NCBI GenBank assembly: GCA_046154585.1 | Contig: JBJXDX010000150.1 | Location: forward strand, 62,001 to 126,000 | DNA from: CADEFX01 sp046154585 | GTDB lineage: Bacteria; Pseudomonadota; Alphaproteobacteria; Rhizobiales; Hyphomicrobiaceae | Direction of reading: 5' to 3' | DNA length: 64,000 bases | Shown: in pieces, positions 15,902-24,241 of the stretch | Position numbering within the stretch: the first letter of the stretch is position 1 | Layout: each line of letters begins with the position of its first letter | Translations under genes and position numbers: made by a program | Notes under the pieces: model-generated | The model's database searches: none | The model's input: only the letters and a program-made list of their open reading frames with translations | Told to the model about the DNA's origin: nothing

Positions 15902-17602
15902 TTAGCTCCCTATGCCGATGGGCGAACGCGGCAAGCTTGGGCTTTCCCCTGGTGCCAGGTCGATCAAGGACAGATCCACGAGCGTCTGGTGAAAACGCCG
16001 CTTTCGATAGCTGTTTGATGCGAAATAGCTGTCGCCGCAATCCTCGATCAGACTGGCGCGGGTTGCCGACACCTGATCGAGCGGAAGGCCAGCGGCCTGC
16101 AAAGCCACGGTGCCGAGAAACGCGATGTCCAGAATTGGATCTTTTCGAGAGGCGGACGGATCGATCGTGAAATTCAGACCTTCGATGGCATAGAAGGTTT
16201 GAAAGCAGCGCCGCTTATCCTCGGGAAGTTGCAGCAGCCGTTCGAGACGGCGCGTCATGACCGGTTGGTGATCGCCGTAGTGCACGATGAGCATCGGCCG
16301 ACCAGGAAACATGGTGGCGAGCCTCGATTTCATCGACCGCCAGGTCGCTGCAGTCTCCGCCAGCCTGGTGTAGTACTCGACATACTGCGGATCGGGCAGA
16401 TTGGCGGCGGCAAACGCTCGCTCCGTCTCGAAGCAATTGGCCGCCACTAACCGGCGATCGTGGGGGCCGTGATTGAAGTTGGTCAGGGCAAAAACGAAAC
16501 GAGGTGCAGGATCGCGGGCGACGCGTTCGGCGAAGGCCCCGAAAGCCGCCTCCAGAAACATCGCATCCGAGTTTGTTTCTTCGAAGCGACCCAGATCGAA
16601 AGGCGGTGGAAAACCGTCCGAGAAAATTCGCTCGTCGACGCCCATCGATTTGTAGAAGGCGTCGTAGTTGAGGAAGCTGCGGCGACAACTCGAGGTCAGC
16701 ATGGTCCTGTACCCGAGGGAGGCCAGCGTGCGAGGAAGGGTGTGATGAAACCGGCCGACGCCCTTGCGAAGCATGAAATAGGCGTCGGCCCCGAAGGTCG
16801 CGCTTGAAAGGCCAGTAAGCAGACTGAATTCGGACTGCCACGAGCCGCCGCCATAAATATCCACGTTCAGCCTGCCGCACGGGCTGTCGCCCGGTGACAA
16901 GAATGCTTCAATGCTTGGCTCGAGCGTGAGACCAAACAGGCGCGGGTCGAAGACCGATTCATGCTGAATGAGGATGATGTCAGGTGTGACAGCGTTGCGC
17001 GCCGGCGTGGCCTTCATAAGCGGCAGCGGGTCTTTGGCAATATCGCTCAGGCCCAAACTCCGGGACGGCCACCAAGTGGGTAGATCGACGACAGAGGCCA
17101 TGAACGTCGAGAAAAAGCTACCACGCTCCGTCAACGTGCTTCGAAACGACTGAGCACCCCCGCAGGCGCGATAGGCCAAGGCAAAGACACCCATCGCCGC
17201 AATAAAAATCAACGTCCTGATGTCGCGAGGCAGCGGCGGCCCGCCAGCCTGAAGGATCGTTACGAGTGCAGCCAGCGCCAATGCAATGGTCGCTGCAAGC
17301 ACGATCGCCGCAGCGCGCCTGTACTGCACCAGGAAAAACGGAATCGTTCCCGCGAACGCCAGCGGGAAATCCGCCACCGTCAGCTTGATGCCGCTGTGAT
17401 GGAATTTGATTTTCGATGCACCGATGATGGCGGCCGCCAGAATGGCGGCCAGCAGCATCGCTCTTTCGAGGTCAGCGACGATCCACAACTGCGCCGCCAC
17501 AAGACCACAGTAAGCGGCGGCGGCAAAGAACAGCCGGTCAATACTGCGCTCTGAGGCAGCAAGTGCTGCGAACACCACACCAAAAAACGCAACCATCGAC
17601 AT
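15902..17602 (-). CDS. membrane-anchored sulfatase-family protein (LtaS/MdoB-like)
   Basis: A protein of about 566 residues. The N-terminal third is hydrophobic with roughly five membrane helices. The C-terminal domain is a periplasmic alkaline-phosphatase/sulfatase fold related to phosphoglycerol transferases. Metal and active-site motifs are visible: QHESVFDP, GGGSWQSEFSLLTGLSS (the nucleophile position is Ser254 where LtaS has Thr), TNFNHGPHD, and HYGDHQP near the end. The likely role is transfer of a phospho-alcohol group to an envelope glycan or lipid. ATG 17602 is chosen for its upstream GGAAGG; a TTG-initiated extension to 17656 is possible. No partner gene lies nearby. Confidence 0.85.
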   Translation of the reverse strand: MSMVAFFGVVFAALAASERSIDRLFFAAAAYCGLVAAQLWIVADLERAMLLAAILAAAIIGASKIKFHHSGIKLTVADFPLAFAGTIPFFLVQYRRAAAIVLAATIALALAALVTILQAGGPPLPRDIRTLIFIAAMGVFALAYRACGGAQSFRSTLTERGSFFSTFMASVVDLPTWWPSRSLGLSDIAKDPLPLMKATPARNAVTPDIILIQHESVFDPRLFGLTLEPSIEAFLSPGDSPCGRLNVDIYGGGSWQSEFSLLTGLSSATFGADAYFMLRKGVGRFHHTLPRTLASLGYRTMLTSSCRRSFLNYDAFYKSMGVDERIFSDGFPPPFDLGRFEETNSDAMFLEAAFGAFAERVARDPAPRFVFALTNFNHGPHDRRLVAANCFETERAFAAANLPDPQYVEYYTRLAETAATWRSMKSRLATMFPGRPMLIVHYGDHQPVMTRRLERLLQLPEDKRRCFQTFYAIEGLNFTIDPSASRKDPILDIAFLGTVALQAAGLPLDQVSATRASLIEDCGDSYFASNSYRKRRFHQTLVDLSLIDLAPGESPSLPRSPIGIGS

Positions 17603-17730
17603 TGAAGGAAGCCTTCCCCAGTCCGGCCGTGGTCGGCCGACGCTTGGGTTGGCCAAAGCGGAGCGTAGGGCAGACCTGGCGCCGACGGCAAGATCGCTTC
17701 CGGCCCAGCGTTGAGCGCGAGAACTACTCT

Positions 17731-17821
17731 AGTGTGATGATCGAGAAATTCGCCGGTATTTACCGCACATCCTGGAGCGAATTTCGCGTCGAGATCAGGC
17801 GAACTTCGGAATCGGGACACT
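17731..17821. repeat. palindromic intergenic element, copy 2 (short form)
   Basis: Bases 17731-17785 match 15174-15228 with about five changes, and 17791-17821 matches 15305-15335 with one change. Only 5 bp remain between the two parts here, against 76 bp in copy 1. The two ends form imperfect terminal inverted repeats of 24 bp that share AGTGT and TTCGCC. It lies in the 374-bp gap between the sulfatase-like gene and the divergent hydrolase gene. I see no other feature in that gap. Confidence 0.72.
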
Positions 17822-17976
17822 GGGCTTCCCCCGGGCTCAGTCAGAGTGATCGCTCCCAGCATTTTGATAACCGAGCCAGCCGAAGCCGGCGGACGCAATG
17901 TCTTGCGGCTGCTAGAGATTGCTACGCCGGACGACGGCGGCGCAATGCTACCTCAATGCCGGCATAGGGAAGCGCG

Positions 17977-18801
17977 ATGATCGGCAGACTGACAATGGTG
18001 GTGGCAGCACTGACCCTGCTCTCGACGCAGGCCGCGGCCGACTACGAGGATGTGACATTCCCCACGCGTGCGTCGGATGGCGTGACGCTCCAGGCGTATC
18101 TGCGGCGTCCTTCCGACGACAAGCCCGCGCCCGCAGTGGTGGCGCTGCACGGATGCGGCGGTCTCTTCAACAAGAACGGAGACATGAGCAGCCGGCACGA
18201 CGACTGGGCCGAACGGTTCGTGACGGCGGGTTATGTCGTCCTGTTTCCCGACAGCTTCGGCTCGCGTGGCATGGACAGCATTTGCAATACGCGCGAGCGG
18301 CGGATCGTACCGCGCGAGCGCGGCGCAGACGCGGTGGCAGCCGCCGACTGGCTGGCGGCGCAGCCGTTCGTCGACAAGGCGCGGATTGCGGTGCTCGGCT
18401 GGTCCAACGGCGGTTCGTCGGTGTTATGGGCCGTGGGCGGCGCGCATAAACCCGAGAACGGCGAATGGCGGACGGCCATCGCCTTCTATCCGGGCTGCCG
18501 GGTGCCCGCGGAAAGCCCGAACTGGGTGCCACGCTTCAAGCCGTACGTGCTGATCGGCAGCGCCGACAATTGGACCCCGCCCGGCCCGTGCCGCCAGCTC
18601 GCCGAGCGCGATGCCGTGCGGCTGATCGAGTATCCGGGCGCCGTGCATGGGTTCGACGCGCCGAATTCGCCACGACGCACGCGCCCCGGCGCCGCCTACT
18701 CCGCGACGGCCGACGGCAGCGTGGAGGTGGGCACGGATCCCAAGGCTAGAACAGCGGCCATCAAGGAAGTGATGACGATCCTGGCCGAGGCCTTTCGCTG
18801 A
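17977..18801 (+). CDS. exported dienelactone hydrolase-family protein
   Basis: A 274-residue alpha/beta hydrolase with a signal peptide (MIGRLTMVVAALTLLSTQAAA). The oxyanion region is VVALHGCGG and the nucleophile elbow is GWSNGGSSVLWA. A late acid-histidine region follows, with the histidine in GAVHGFDAPNSPRR. The DLH family uses Cys or Ser at the nucleophile; here it is Ser. It should hydrolyse a small ester or lactone in the periplasm, but the substrate is unknown. Its stop is 3 bp from the end of the convergent aminotransferase gene. Confidence 0.87.
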   Translation: MIGRLTMVVAALTLLSTQAAADYEDVTFPTRASDGVTLQAYLRRPSDDKPAPAVVALHGCGGLFNKNGDMSSRHDDWAERFVTAGYVVLFPDSFGSRGMDSICNTRERRIVPRERGADAVAAADWLAAQPFVDKARIAVLGWSNGGSSVLWAVGGAHKPENGEWRTAIAFYPGCRVPAESPNWVPRFKPYVLIGSADNWTPPGPCRQLAERDAVRLIEYPGAVHGFDAPNSPRRTRPGAAYSATADGSVEVGTDPKARTAAIKEVMTILAEAFR

Positions 18802-18804
18802 GCG

Positions 18805-20025
18805 TCACGCCTTGATGAGCGCCGCGAGCCGTTCGATGCCCTGCGCGATCTGCGCTTCGTCTGGCAGCGAGTAGCTGAGCCGGATCGTGTTGTGGCCGGT
18901 GTCGTCGGCGAAGAAGGCGGCGCCCGGCACGAACGCCACGCGCGCTTCGGTGACGGACTGCTGCAGAAGCGCACGGGTGTCGATGTGCGTGGGCAGCGTC
19001 AGCCAGATGAAGAGCCCGCCTTCGGGCCGCGTCCAGGTGACGCCGGAGGGCATGTGGCGCTCGAGCGCGGCCAGCATGGCATCGCGACGGCGGCGGTAGT
19101 GGGCGGTGGCCTTGGCCACCTGCGCGCCGTAGCACGTCGAGGCCAGGTGATGCATGACCATCTGGTTGATGGCGGCCGAGTTCAGGTCGGACATCTGCTT
19201 GATAAGCACGAGGCGGCGCATCATGGCGCGCCCGGCGCAGATCCAGCCGGTGCGGAGGCCGGGCGTCAGGGTCTTGGAAAAGGTGCCGCAGTAGATCACG
19301 CGCGTAGCGTCGATACTGCCGGTGCGGGCGATGTCCAGGGACTGGAGGCTGGGCAGTGGCTCGCCTTCGAAGCGGAGCGCGGCGTAGGCCGAGTCTTCCA
19401 GGATCGGGATGTCGAGCTCGGCCGCGAGATCCAGCAGGCGCTTGCGCGCGGTGAGCGAGAGAGTTTCGCCGGTCGGATTGGCGAAGTCCGGCACGACATA
19501 GGCGAACTTGACCTCGCCGCCTTGCTCAGCGGAGGCGCGCCGGTAGGCTTCGGGGGTGCGGTTGCCATGCTCCGGGCGCAGCTCATCGTAGCGCGGCTCG
19601 TAGGCGGAGAAGGCCTGCAGGGCGCCGAGATAGGTCGGGGCGGTGACGAGGGCGGTGTCGCCGCCCGTGAGCAGCAGGCGGCCGAGGAACTCCAGCGCCT
19701 GCTGGGAGCCGGACGTGATGAGGATGTTGTCGGGCTCGCAAGGCACGCCGAGGCGGCCCATGTGAGCGACGATCCACTCGCGCAGAGGCAGATAGCCCTC
19801 GCTGACCGAATACTGGAGCGCCTGGCCCGCAACGCCATCGACCAGGGCGGCGGCGTAGGCCTCGCGGGCTGCCTCGACCGGGAACAGCGCTGGATCGGGA
19901 AAGCCGCCGGCAAACGAGATGATGCCCGGCTCGTCGAGCAGCTTCAGCAGCTCGCGGATTTCCGAGGCGCGCATGCGCTCGGCCCGGCGCGCATAGCGCG
20001 GCTCCCACTCGGCTTGGAGTTGCAT
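18805..20025 (-). CDS. class I/II PLP-dependent aminotransferase (2-aminoadipate/aromatic type)
   Basis: A protein of about 406 residues in the fold-type I aminotransferase family close to LysN/MocR-like transaminases. Motifs seen: SFAGGFPDPALFP at the N-terminus, ITSGSQQALEFLGRLL, DFANPTGETLS, ILEDSAYAAL, and the PLP lysine in YCGTFSKTLTPGLRTGW. The start MQLQAEWEPRYARRAERM at 20025 fits the family; ten more codons are open upstream. A 25-bp palindrome lies 31 bp upstream. It follows the gcv-tauE genes on the same strand but is probably separately controlled. The donor and acceptor substrates are not determined. Confidence 0.88.
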   Translation of the reverse strand: MQLQAEWEPRYARRAERMRASEIRELLKLLDEPGIISFAGGFPDPALFPVEAAREAYAAALVDGVAGQALQYSVSEGYLPLREWIVAHMGRLGVPCEPDNILITSGSQQALEFLGRLLLTGGDTALVTAPTYLGALQAFSAYEPRYDELRPEHGNRTPEAYRRASAEQGGEVKFAYVVPDFANPTGETLSLTARKRLLDLAAELDIPILEDSAYAALRFEGEPLPSLQSLDIARTGSIDATRVIYCGTFSKTLTPGLRTGWICAGRAMMRRLVLIKQMSDLNSAAINQMVMHHLASTCYGAQVAKATAHYRRRRDAMLAALERHMPSGVTWTRPEGGLFIWLTLPTHIDTRALLQQSVTEARVAFVPGAAFFADDTGHNTIRLSYSLPDEAQIAQGIERLAALIKA

Positions 20026-20055
20026 GTATTTACCCCGTCGTTTCCTGCCCAACAC

Positions 20056-20080
20056 ATTATGTCAGCATTGCTGACCTAAT
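20056..20080. promoter_or_regulatory. palindromic operator upstream of the aminotransferase
   Basis: The arms are ATTATGTCAGC (20056-20066) and GCTGACCTAAT (20070-20080) around an ATT centre, with ten of eleven positions complementary. It lies 31 bp upstream of the aminotransferase ATG and downstream of the tauE-like stop. The size and symmetry suit a dimeric regulator such as an Lrp/AsnC or GntR protein. The cognate regulator is not in the window. Confidence 0.6.
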
Positions 20081-20115
20081 TGCAATCGGGGAATAACGTC
20101 AGCTGAGGGCGCACG

Positions 20116-20853
20116 TCACCAGCTCGTGGCCACGAGCAGGGCGCCGGAGGCGAGGATCAGGGCCACGACGATGCGCTGGAAGCCGCGGTCGCCGAGGCGC
20201 CGATAAACGAGTGAGCCGGCCCAGGAGCCCGCGATGGTGCCGGGAAGGGCGGCTGCAGTGGCCCATCCGACCTGCGATGTCAGCAATCCTGAAAATGCGT
20301 GCGAGAGCAGCGCGAGGGCAAGGATCGACAGGTTGAAGGTTTGCAGGACCATGCGGCGCTGATCCCTGGTCCAGCCGCGAATATCGGTCCACACGACGGG
20401 AAGCACACCGGAGAGTCCCGCCAGCCCACCGAGAATGCCGCCGCCGAAGCCGATGGCGCCGTCGGCGGCCCGGCCGCCAATCGGGCTGCCGGCAAGCGGC
20501 GATCTCCTGGCAAGGGCGTAGGCCGAATAGCCCAGGAGAAAAAGGCCGACGACGATCTTGAACGTGCGTGGATCGATCTGCCCCAGAAGCCACGTGCCGA
20601 CGGGAACACCGAGCAGTCCCGGCACGACGAATGGCAGCACGCGCGGCCAGTCGATGACGCGCCAGATCACCGGAAGCGTCTGGACCTGCGAAACGACGGA
20701 GCAGATGATCGCCAACGACGCGGCGACGGGCGGGGAGACCGCATAGAGCCAGAGGCCCATGGCGACGATGGCCGTGCCGAAGCCGGTGAGACCGTTGACG
20801 AAGCCGCCGGCGAGCGCGCCCAGCAGAACGACGGCAATCTGGTCGAGCCCCAT
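20116..20853 (-). CDS. TauE/SafE-family sulfite/organic anion exporter-like permease
   Basis: A 245-residue membrane protein with about eight hydrophobic helices and the TauE/SafE repeat signature: GALAGGFVNGLTGFGTAIVAM at the N-terminus and GFGGGILGGLAGLSGVLPVVW in the second half. These proteins move sulfite, sulfonates or other small anions. It begins 54 bp downstream of gcvPB on the same strand, so it may be co-transcribed with the glycine cleavage genes. That link is positional only. Confidence 0.88.
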   Translation of the reverse strand: MGLDQIAVVLLGALAGGFVNGLTGFGTAIVAMGLWLYAVSPPVAASLAIICSVVSQVQTLPVIWRVIDWPRVLPFVVPGLLGVPVGTWLLGQIDPRTFKIVVGLFLLGYSAYALARRSPLAGSPIGGRAADGAIGFGGGILGGLAGLSGVLPVVWTDIRGWTRDQRRMVLQTFNLSILALALLSHAFSGLLTSQVGWATAAALPGTIAGSWAGSLVYRRLGDRGFQRIVVALILASGALLVATSW

Positions 20854-20907
20854 GGTGGCGTCCCCCGCGACGCGGTGGCCGCGCCGATGCTCGTGTTCGA
20901 GCGGCGA

Positions 20908-22485
20908 CTATTCCGCGGCTTCCTTGGTGACGGCGGCGGGGCGCCAGCGCAGGCGCGGCTCGCGAGCGGCCTTGGTTTCGTCGAGGCGGCGGCGCGGAGC
21001 CAGGCGCGGGGCTTCCTTGAAGCGGCTCTTGTCGTTGCCCTGCTTGGCCTCGGTGGCGAGGAAGCGCAGCGCACCGATGAACTGGTCGAGGCTCTGCTTG
21101 GACTCCGATTCCGTCGGCTCGATCAGCATGGCGCCATGCACGACCAGCGGAAAGTACATGGTCATGGGATGGAAGCCCTCGTCGATCATGGCCTTGGAGA
21201 AATCGAGCGTGGTGACGCCGGTGTCCTTCAGCCATGTGTCGTCGAACAGCACCTCGTGCATGCACGGCTTGTCGCCGAACGGCTGGGTCATGATATCGCG
21301 CAGGCCAGCGCGGACGTAATTGGCGTTGAGGACGGCGTCTTCCGAGGCCTGCCGCATGCCGTCCGAACCGTGGCTCAGCATGTAGGTGAGCGCGCGCACG
21401 AACATGCCCATCTGGCCGTGAAAGGCGGTGAGACGGCCGAACGGCGTGCGGCCTTTGGTGACTTCGCTTTCCGTTTCGACAAGGCAAAATTTGTCGCCCT
21501 CGCGGATCGAGTACGGCAGCGGGGCGAACGGTGCCAGGGCATCGGAGAGCACCACGGGGCCTGAGCCCGGTCCACCGCCGCCGTGCGGCGTGGAGAAGGT
21601 CTTGTGCAGGTTGATGTGCATGGCGTCGATGCCAAGGTCGCCGGGGCGGACCTTGCCGACGATGGCATTGAAGTTGGCGCCGTCGCAGTAGAAGTAGGCG
21701 CCGGCTTCGTGCACGACGCGGGCGATTTCCGCGACCTCCGGCTCGAACAGGCCACAGGTGTTGGGATTGGTCAGCATGATGGCGGCAACGTCGGGGCCGA
21801 GGGCGGCCTGCACCGCGTCGGCGGCAACCGTGCCGTCCGCGCGGGCGGGAATCGACTTCACGGTGTAGCCCATGAAGGCGGCGGTGGCGGGATTGGTGCC
21901 GTGCGCGGAATCGGGCACGAGCACAACGTTGCGCTTGGAGCCTTTGGCCTCATGCGCGGCCTTGATACACAGCATGCCGGCGAGCTCGCCGTGGGCGCCC
22001 GCCTTGGGAGAGAGGGTCAGGGCCTTCATGCCGGTGAGTTCCAGCAGGTAACCCGACAGCACTTCCATCAATGCGATGGCGCCCTGCACCGTCTTCTGCG
22101 GTTGCAGCGGATGGATGTCGCCGAAGCCCGGCAGCCGCGCCATCTTCTCGTTGAGGCGGGCGTTGTGCTTCATGGTGCAGGAGCCGAGCGGATAGACGCC
22201 GGCATCAATGGCGTAGTTGCGCTGCGACAGACGCACGTAGTGGCGCAGAGTCTCGGGCTCCGTGAGGCCGGGGAGGCCGATCGAGGCCTTGCGCTCGAGG
22301 CCGCCGAGGCGCGCCTTGGCGGCCTTCGGCTCGGGCATGTCGACGCCGGTCTTTGACGTGCCGCCGACCTCGAACAGCAGCGGTTCCTCGTGATCGAGGC
22401 CGCGGTTGCCGGTGAAGGTATCGCTAGCCGAGGCGAAGGCAGAGCCGGGGCCGGTGGGGCGGCCTTGCGTGTTCATGGCCATCAC
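20908..22485 (-). CDS. gcvPB: glycine dehydrogenase (decarboxylating) subunit 2
   Basis: A protein of about 525 residues, the PLP-bearing half of the two-subunit P-protein. It decarboxylates glycine and passes the aminomethyl group to the lipoyl arm of GcvH. The PLP lysine lies in HINLHKTFSTPHGGGGPGSG. Other P-protein motifs are YPLGSCTMKHN, DSAHGTNPA and DGANFNAI. The GTG at 22485 overlaps the gcvPA stop by four bases. ATG codons at 22482 and 22476 are equally usable behind AAGGAGGT. The C-terminal 30 residues are basic and low-complexity (KEAPRLAPRRRLDETKAAREPRLRWRP), beyond the family core. Confidence 0.94.
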   Translation of the reverse strand: MMAMNTQGRPTGPGSAFASASDTFTGNRGLDHEEPLLFEVGGTSKTGVDMPEPKAAKARLGGLERKASIGLPGLTEPETLRHYVRLSQRNYAIDAGVYPLGSCTMKHNARLNEKMARLPGFGDIHPLQPQKTVQGAIALMEVLSGYLLELTGMKALTLSPKAGAHGELAGMLCIKAAHEAKGSKRNVVLVPDSAHGTNPATAAFMGYTVKSIPARADGTVAADAVQAALGPDVAAIMLTNPNTCGLFEPEVAEIARVVHEAGAYFYCDGANFNAIVGKVRPGDLGIDAMHINLHKTFSTPHGGGGPGSGPVVLSDALAPFAPLPYSIREGDKFCLVETESEVTKGRTPFGRLTAFHGQMGMFVRALTYMLSHGSDGMRQASEDAVLNANYVRAGLRDIMTQPFGDKPCMHEVLFDDTWLKDTGVTTLDFSKAMIDEGFHPMTMYFPLVVHGAMLIEPTESESKQSLDQFIGALRFLATEAKQGNDKSRFKEAPRLAPRRRLDETKAAREPRLRWRPAAVTKEAAE

Positions 22486-23825
22486 AGCACCTCCTTCAGT
22501 GCCTGGGCATACTTGGCGCGGTCCTCGTCGGTATTGATCTCGGTGGAGGCGACGATGATGAGATCGGAGAGCTGCGCCTTGCCGGGCACGAGGCGCGACA
22601 TCGGCACGCCGCCGAGCACGCCCTTGTCCGCCAGCTTGTCGATGACCTTGGCGGCATCGCCGCGCACGCGCAGGGTGAACTCGTTGAAGAAGGCGGGCGT
22701 GATGACCTCGGCGCCGTCGATGGCGTCGAGCTTATCGGCGAGCGCGACGGCGTTGGCGTGATTGATCCGGGCGAGGCGGGTGAGGCCCTTGTCGCCGAGC
22801 AGCGTCATGTGAATGGTGAAGGCCAGCGCACACAGGCCCGAGTTGGTGCAGATGTTGCTCGTGGCCTTCTCGCGGCGGATGTGCTGCTCGCGCGTAGACA
22901 GCGTGAGCACGAAGCCGCGGCGGCCTTCGGCATCGACGGTCTCGCCGGCGAGGCGGCCCGGCATCTGGCGCACGAACTTGTCGCGCGTGGCGAACAGACC
23001 GACGTAGGGGCCGCCGAAGATAAGGCCGTTGCCGATGGACTGGCCTTCGGCGGTGACGATGTCGGCGCCCATCTCGCCAGGGGATTTGACGAGGCCGAGC
23101 GACACCACCTCGGTGACGACGGCGATCAGCAGGGCGCCCTTGGCATGGGCTGCATCGGCGATGGGTTGGAGGTCGCGAATGGAGCCGAAAAAGCTCGGGT
23201 ACTGCACGACGACGCAGGAGGTCTCGCCGTCAATGCGGGTGATGATGTCCTCGATGCCTTTCGGATCGGCGTCGAGGGCATCGACGTTGGCGCCGCTGTA
23301 GCCGCTGAGCGTGTCGACGACGGCGCGGTACTGCGGATGCAAGCCACCAGAGAGAACGGCCTTCTTGCGGCGCGTGAGGCGGTGCGCCATCAGCACGGCC
23401 TCCGCCGTGGCGGTGGAGCCGTCGTACATGGAGGCGTTGGCGACATCCATGCCGGTGAGCAGCGCGACCTGGGTCTGAAACTCGAACAGGTATTGCAGCG
23501 TGCCCTGCGTGATCTCGGGCTGATAGGGCGTGTAGCTGGTCAGGAACTCAGAGCGCTGGATCAGGTGATCGACGCTCGCCGGTACGTGGTGGCGATAGGC
23601 GCCGGCACCGACGAAGAAGGGCACGGAGCCGGCCGGCGTATTGCGCGCAGCAAGGCGACCAAGCTCACGCTCGACCTCGAGCTCACCTTTGGCTTTGGGG
23701 AGGTTGGGCGGCTCGGCGAGAAGCTTGCCCTTGGGAACATCGGCGAAAAGATCATCGATGCCGGCCACGCCAATGCGGGCCAGCATGTCGCGGCGATCTT
23801 CGGGGGTGAGGGGGAGGTAGCGCAT
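22482..23825 (-). CDS. gcvPA: glycine dehydrogenase (decarboxylating) subunit 1
   Basis: A 447-residue protein, the N-terminal-half subunit of the two-part P-protein. It begins MRYLPLTPEDRRDMLARIG, the standard GcvPA opening, and includes YTPYQPEITQGTLQYLFEFQT, SMYDGSTATAEAVLMA and the C-terminal GGVPMSRLVPG. It forms the alpha2beta2 enzyme with GcvPB. The start overlaps the gcvH stop by one base and the end overlaps gcvPB by four, indicating tight translational coupling. Confidence 0.95.
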   Translation of the reverse strand: MRYLPLTPEDRRDMLARIGVAGIDDLFADVPKGKLLAEPPNLPKAKGELEVERELGRLAARNTPAGSVPFFVGAGAYRHHVPASVDHLIQRSEFLTSYTPYQPEITQGTLQYLFEFQTQVALLTGMDVANASMYDGSTATAEAVLMAHRLTRRKKAVLSGGLHPQYRAVVDTLSGYSGANVDALDADPKGIEDIITRIDGETSCVVVQYPSFFGSIRDLQPIADAAHAKGALLIAVVTEVVSLGLVKSPGEMGADIVTAEGQSIGNGLIFGGPYVGLFATRDKFVRQMPGRLAGETVDAEGRRGFVLTLSTREQHIRREKATSNICTNSGLCALAFTIHMTLLGDKGLTRLARINHANAVALADKLDAIDGAEVITPAFFNEFTLRVRGDAAKVIDKLADKGVLGGVPMSRLVPGKAQLSDLIIVASTEINTDEDRAKYAQALKEVL

Positions 23826-24202
23826 CAGGCGCTCTCTTTGACGAAAGCGTCATAGGCGGCGCGATCCATGAGCGCATCGAGCTCGGCGGTGTTGGCGAGC
23901 CGCACCTTGAAGAACCAGGCCTTGCCTTCGGCATCCTCGTTGACCAGTGCGGAGTTGCCGGCGAGATCGGCGTTGGCCTCGGTGACCTCGCCCGACACGG
24001 GCGCGTAGACGTCGCTCGCGGCCTTGACGCTTTCGACAACGGCCACGGCCTCGCCGGCGCTGACCTTGCGGCCGACCTCAGGCACCTCGACGAAAACCAC
24101 ATCTCCGAGCTGCTCCTGGGCGTGGACGGTGATGCCGACGGTGGCGACATCGCCATCCACCCGCACCCACTCGTGGTCCTTGCTGAATTTTTCGATGGCC
24201 AT
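23825..24202 (-). CDS. gcvH: glycine cleavage system H protein
   Basis: A 125-residue lipoyl carrier. The lipoylated lysine is K60 in AVVESVKAASDVYAPVSGEV, and the N-terminus FSKDHEWVRVDGDVATVGIT is standard. It shuttles the aminomethyl and reduced lipoyl groups between the P, T and L proteins. It is preceded by gcvT with a 39-bp gap. The L-protein (dihydrolipoamide dehydrogenase) is not in this window. Confidence 0.97.
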   Translation of the reverse strand: MAIEKFSKDHEWVRVDGDVATVGITVHAQEQLGDVVFVEVPEVGRKVSAGEAVAVVESVKAASDVYAPVSGEVTEANADLAGNSALVNEDAEGKAWFFKVRLANTAELDALMDRAAYDAFVKESA

Positions 24203-24241
24203 CAGGCTCTCCTGTCTAAGGCGCGGGTGTTTGAACGCCGA

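Noticed and set aside
18892..20079. 395-codon plus-strand frame opposite the aminotransferase
   Set aside because: Composition (Gly, Ala, Arg, Asp) and exact overlap with a recognised enzyme show it is an antisense shadow.
20299..21564. 421-codon plus-strand frame opposite the TauE-like and gcvPB genes
   Set aside because: It spans two real genes on the other strand and has no ribosome site or motif.
22758..23855. 365-codon plus-strand frame opposite gcvPA
   Set aside because: Antisense shadow of a tightly coupled, well conserved gene.
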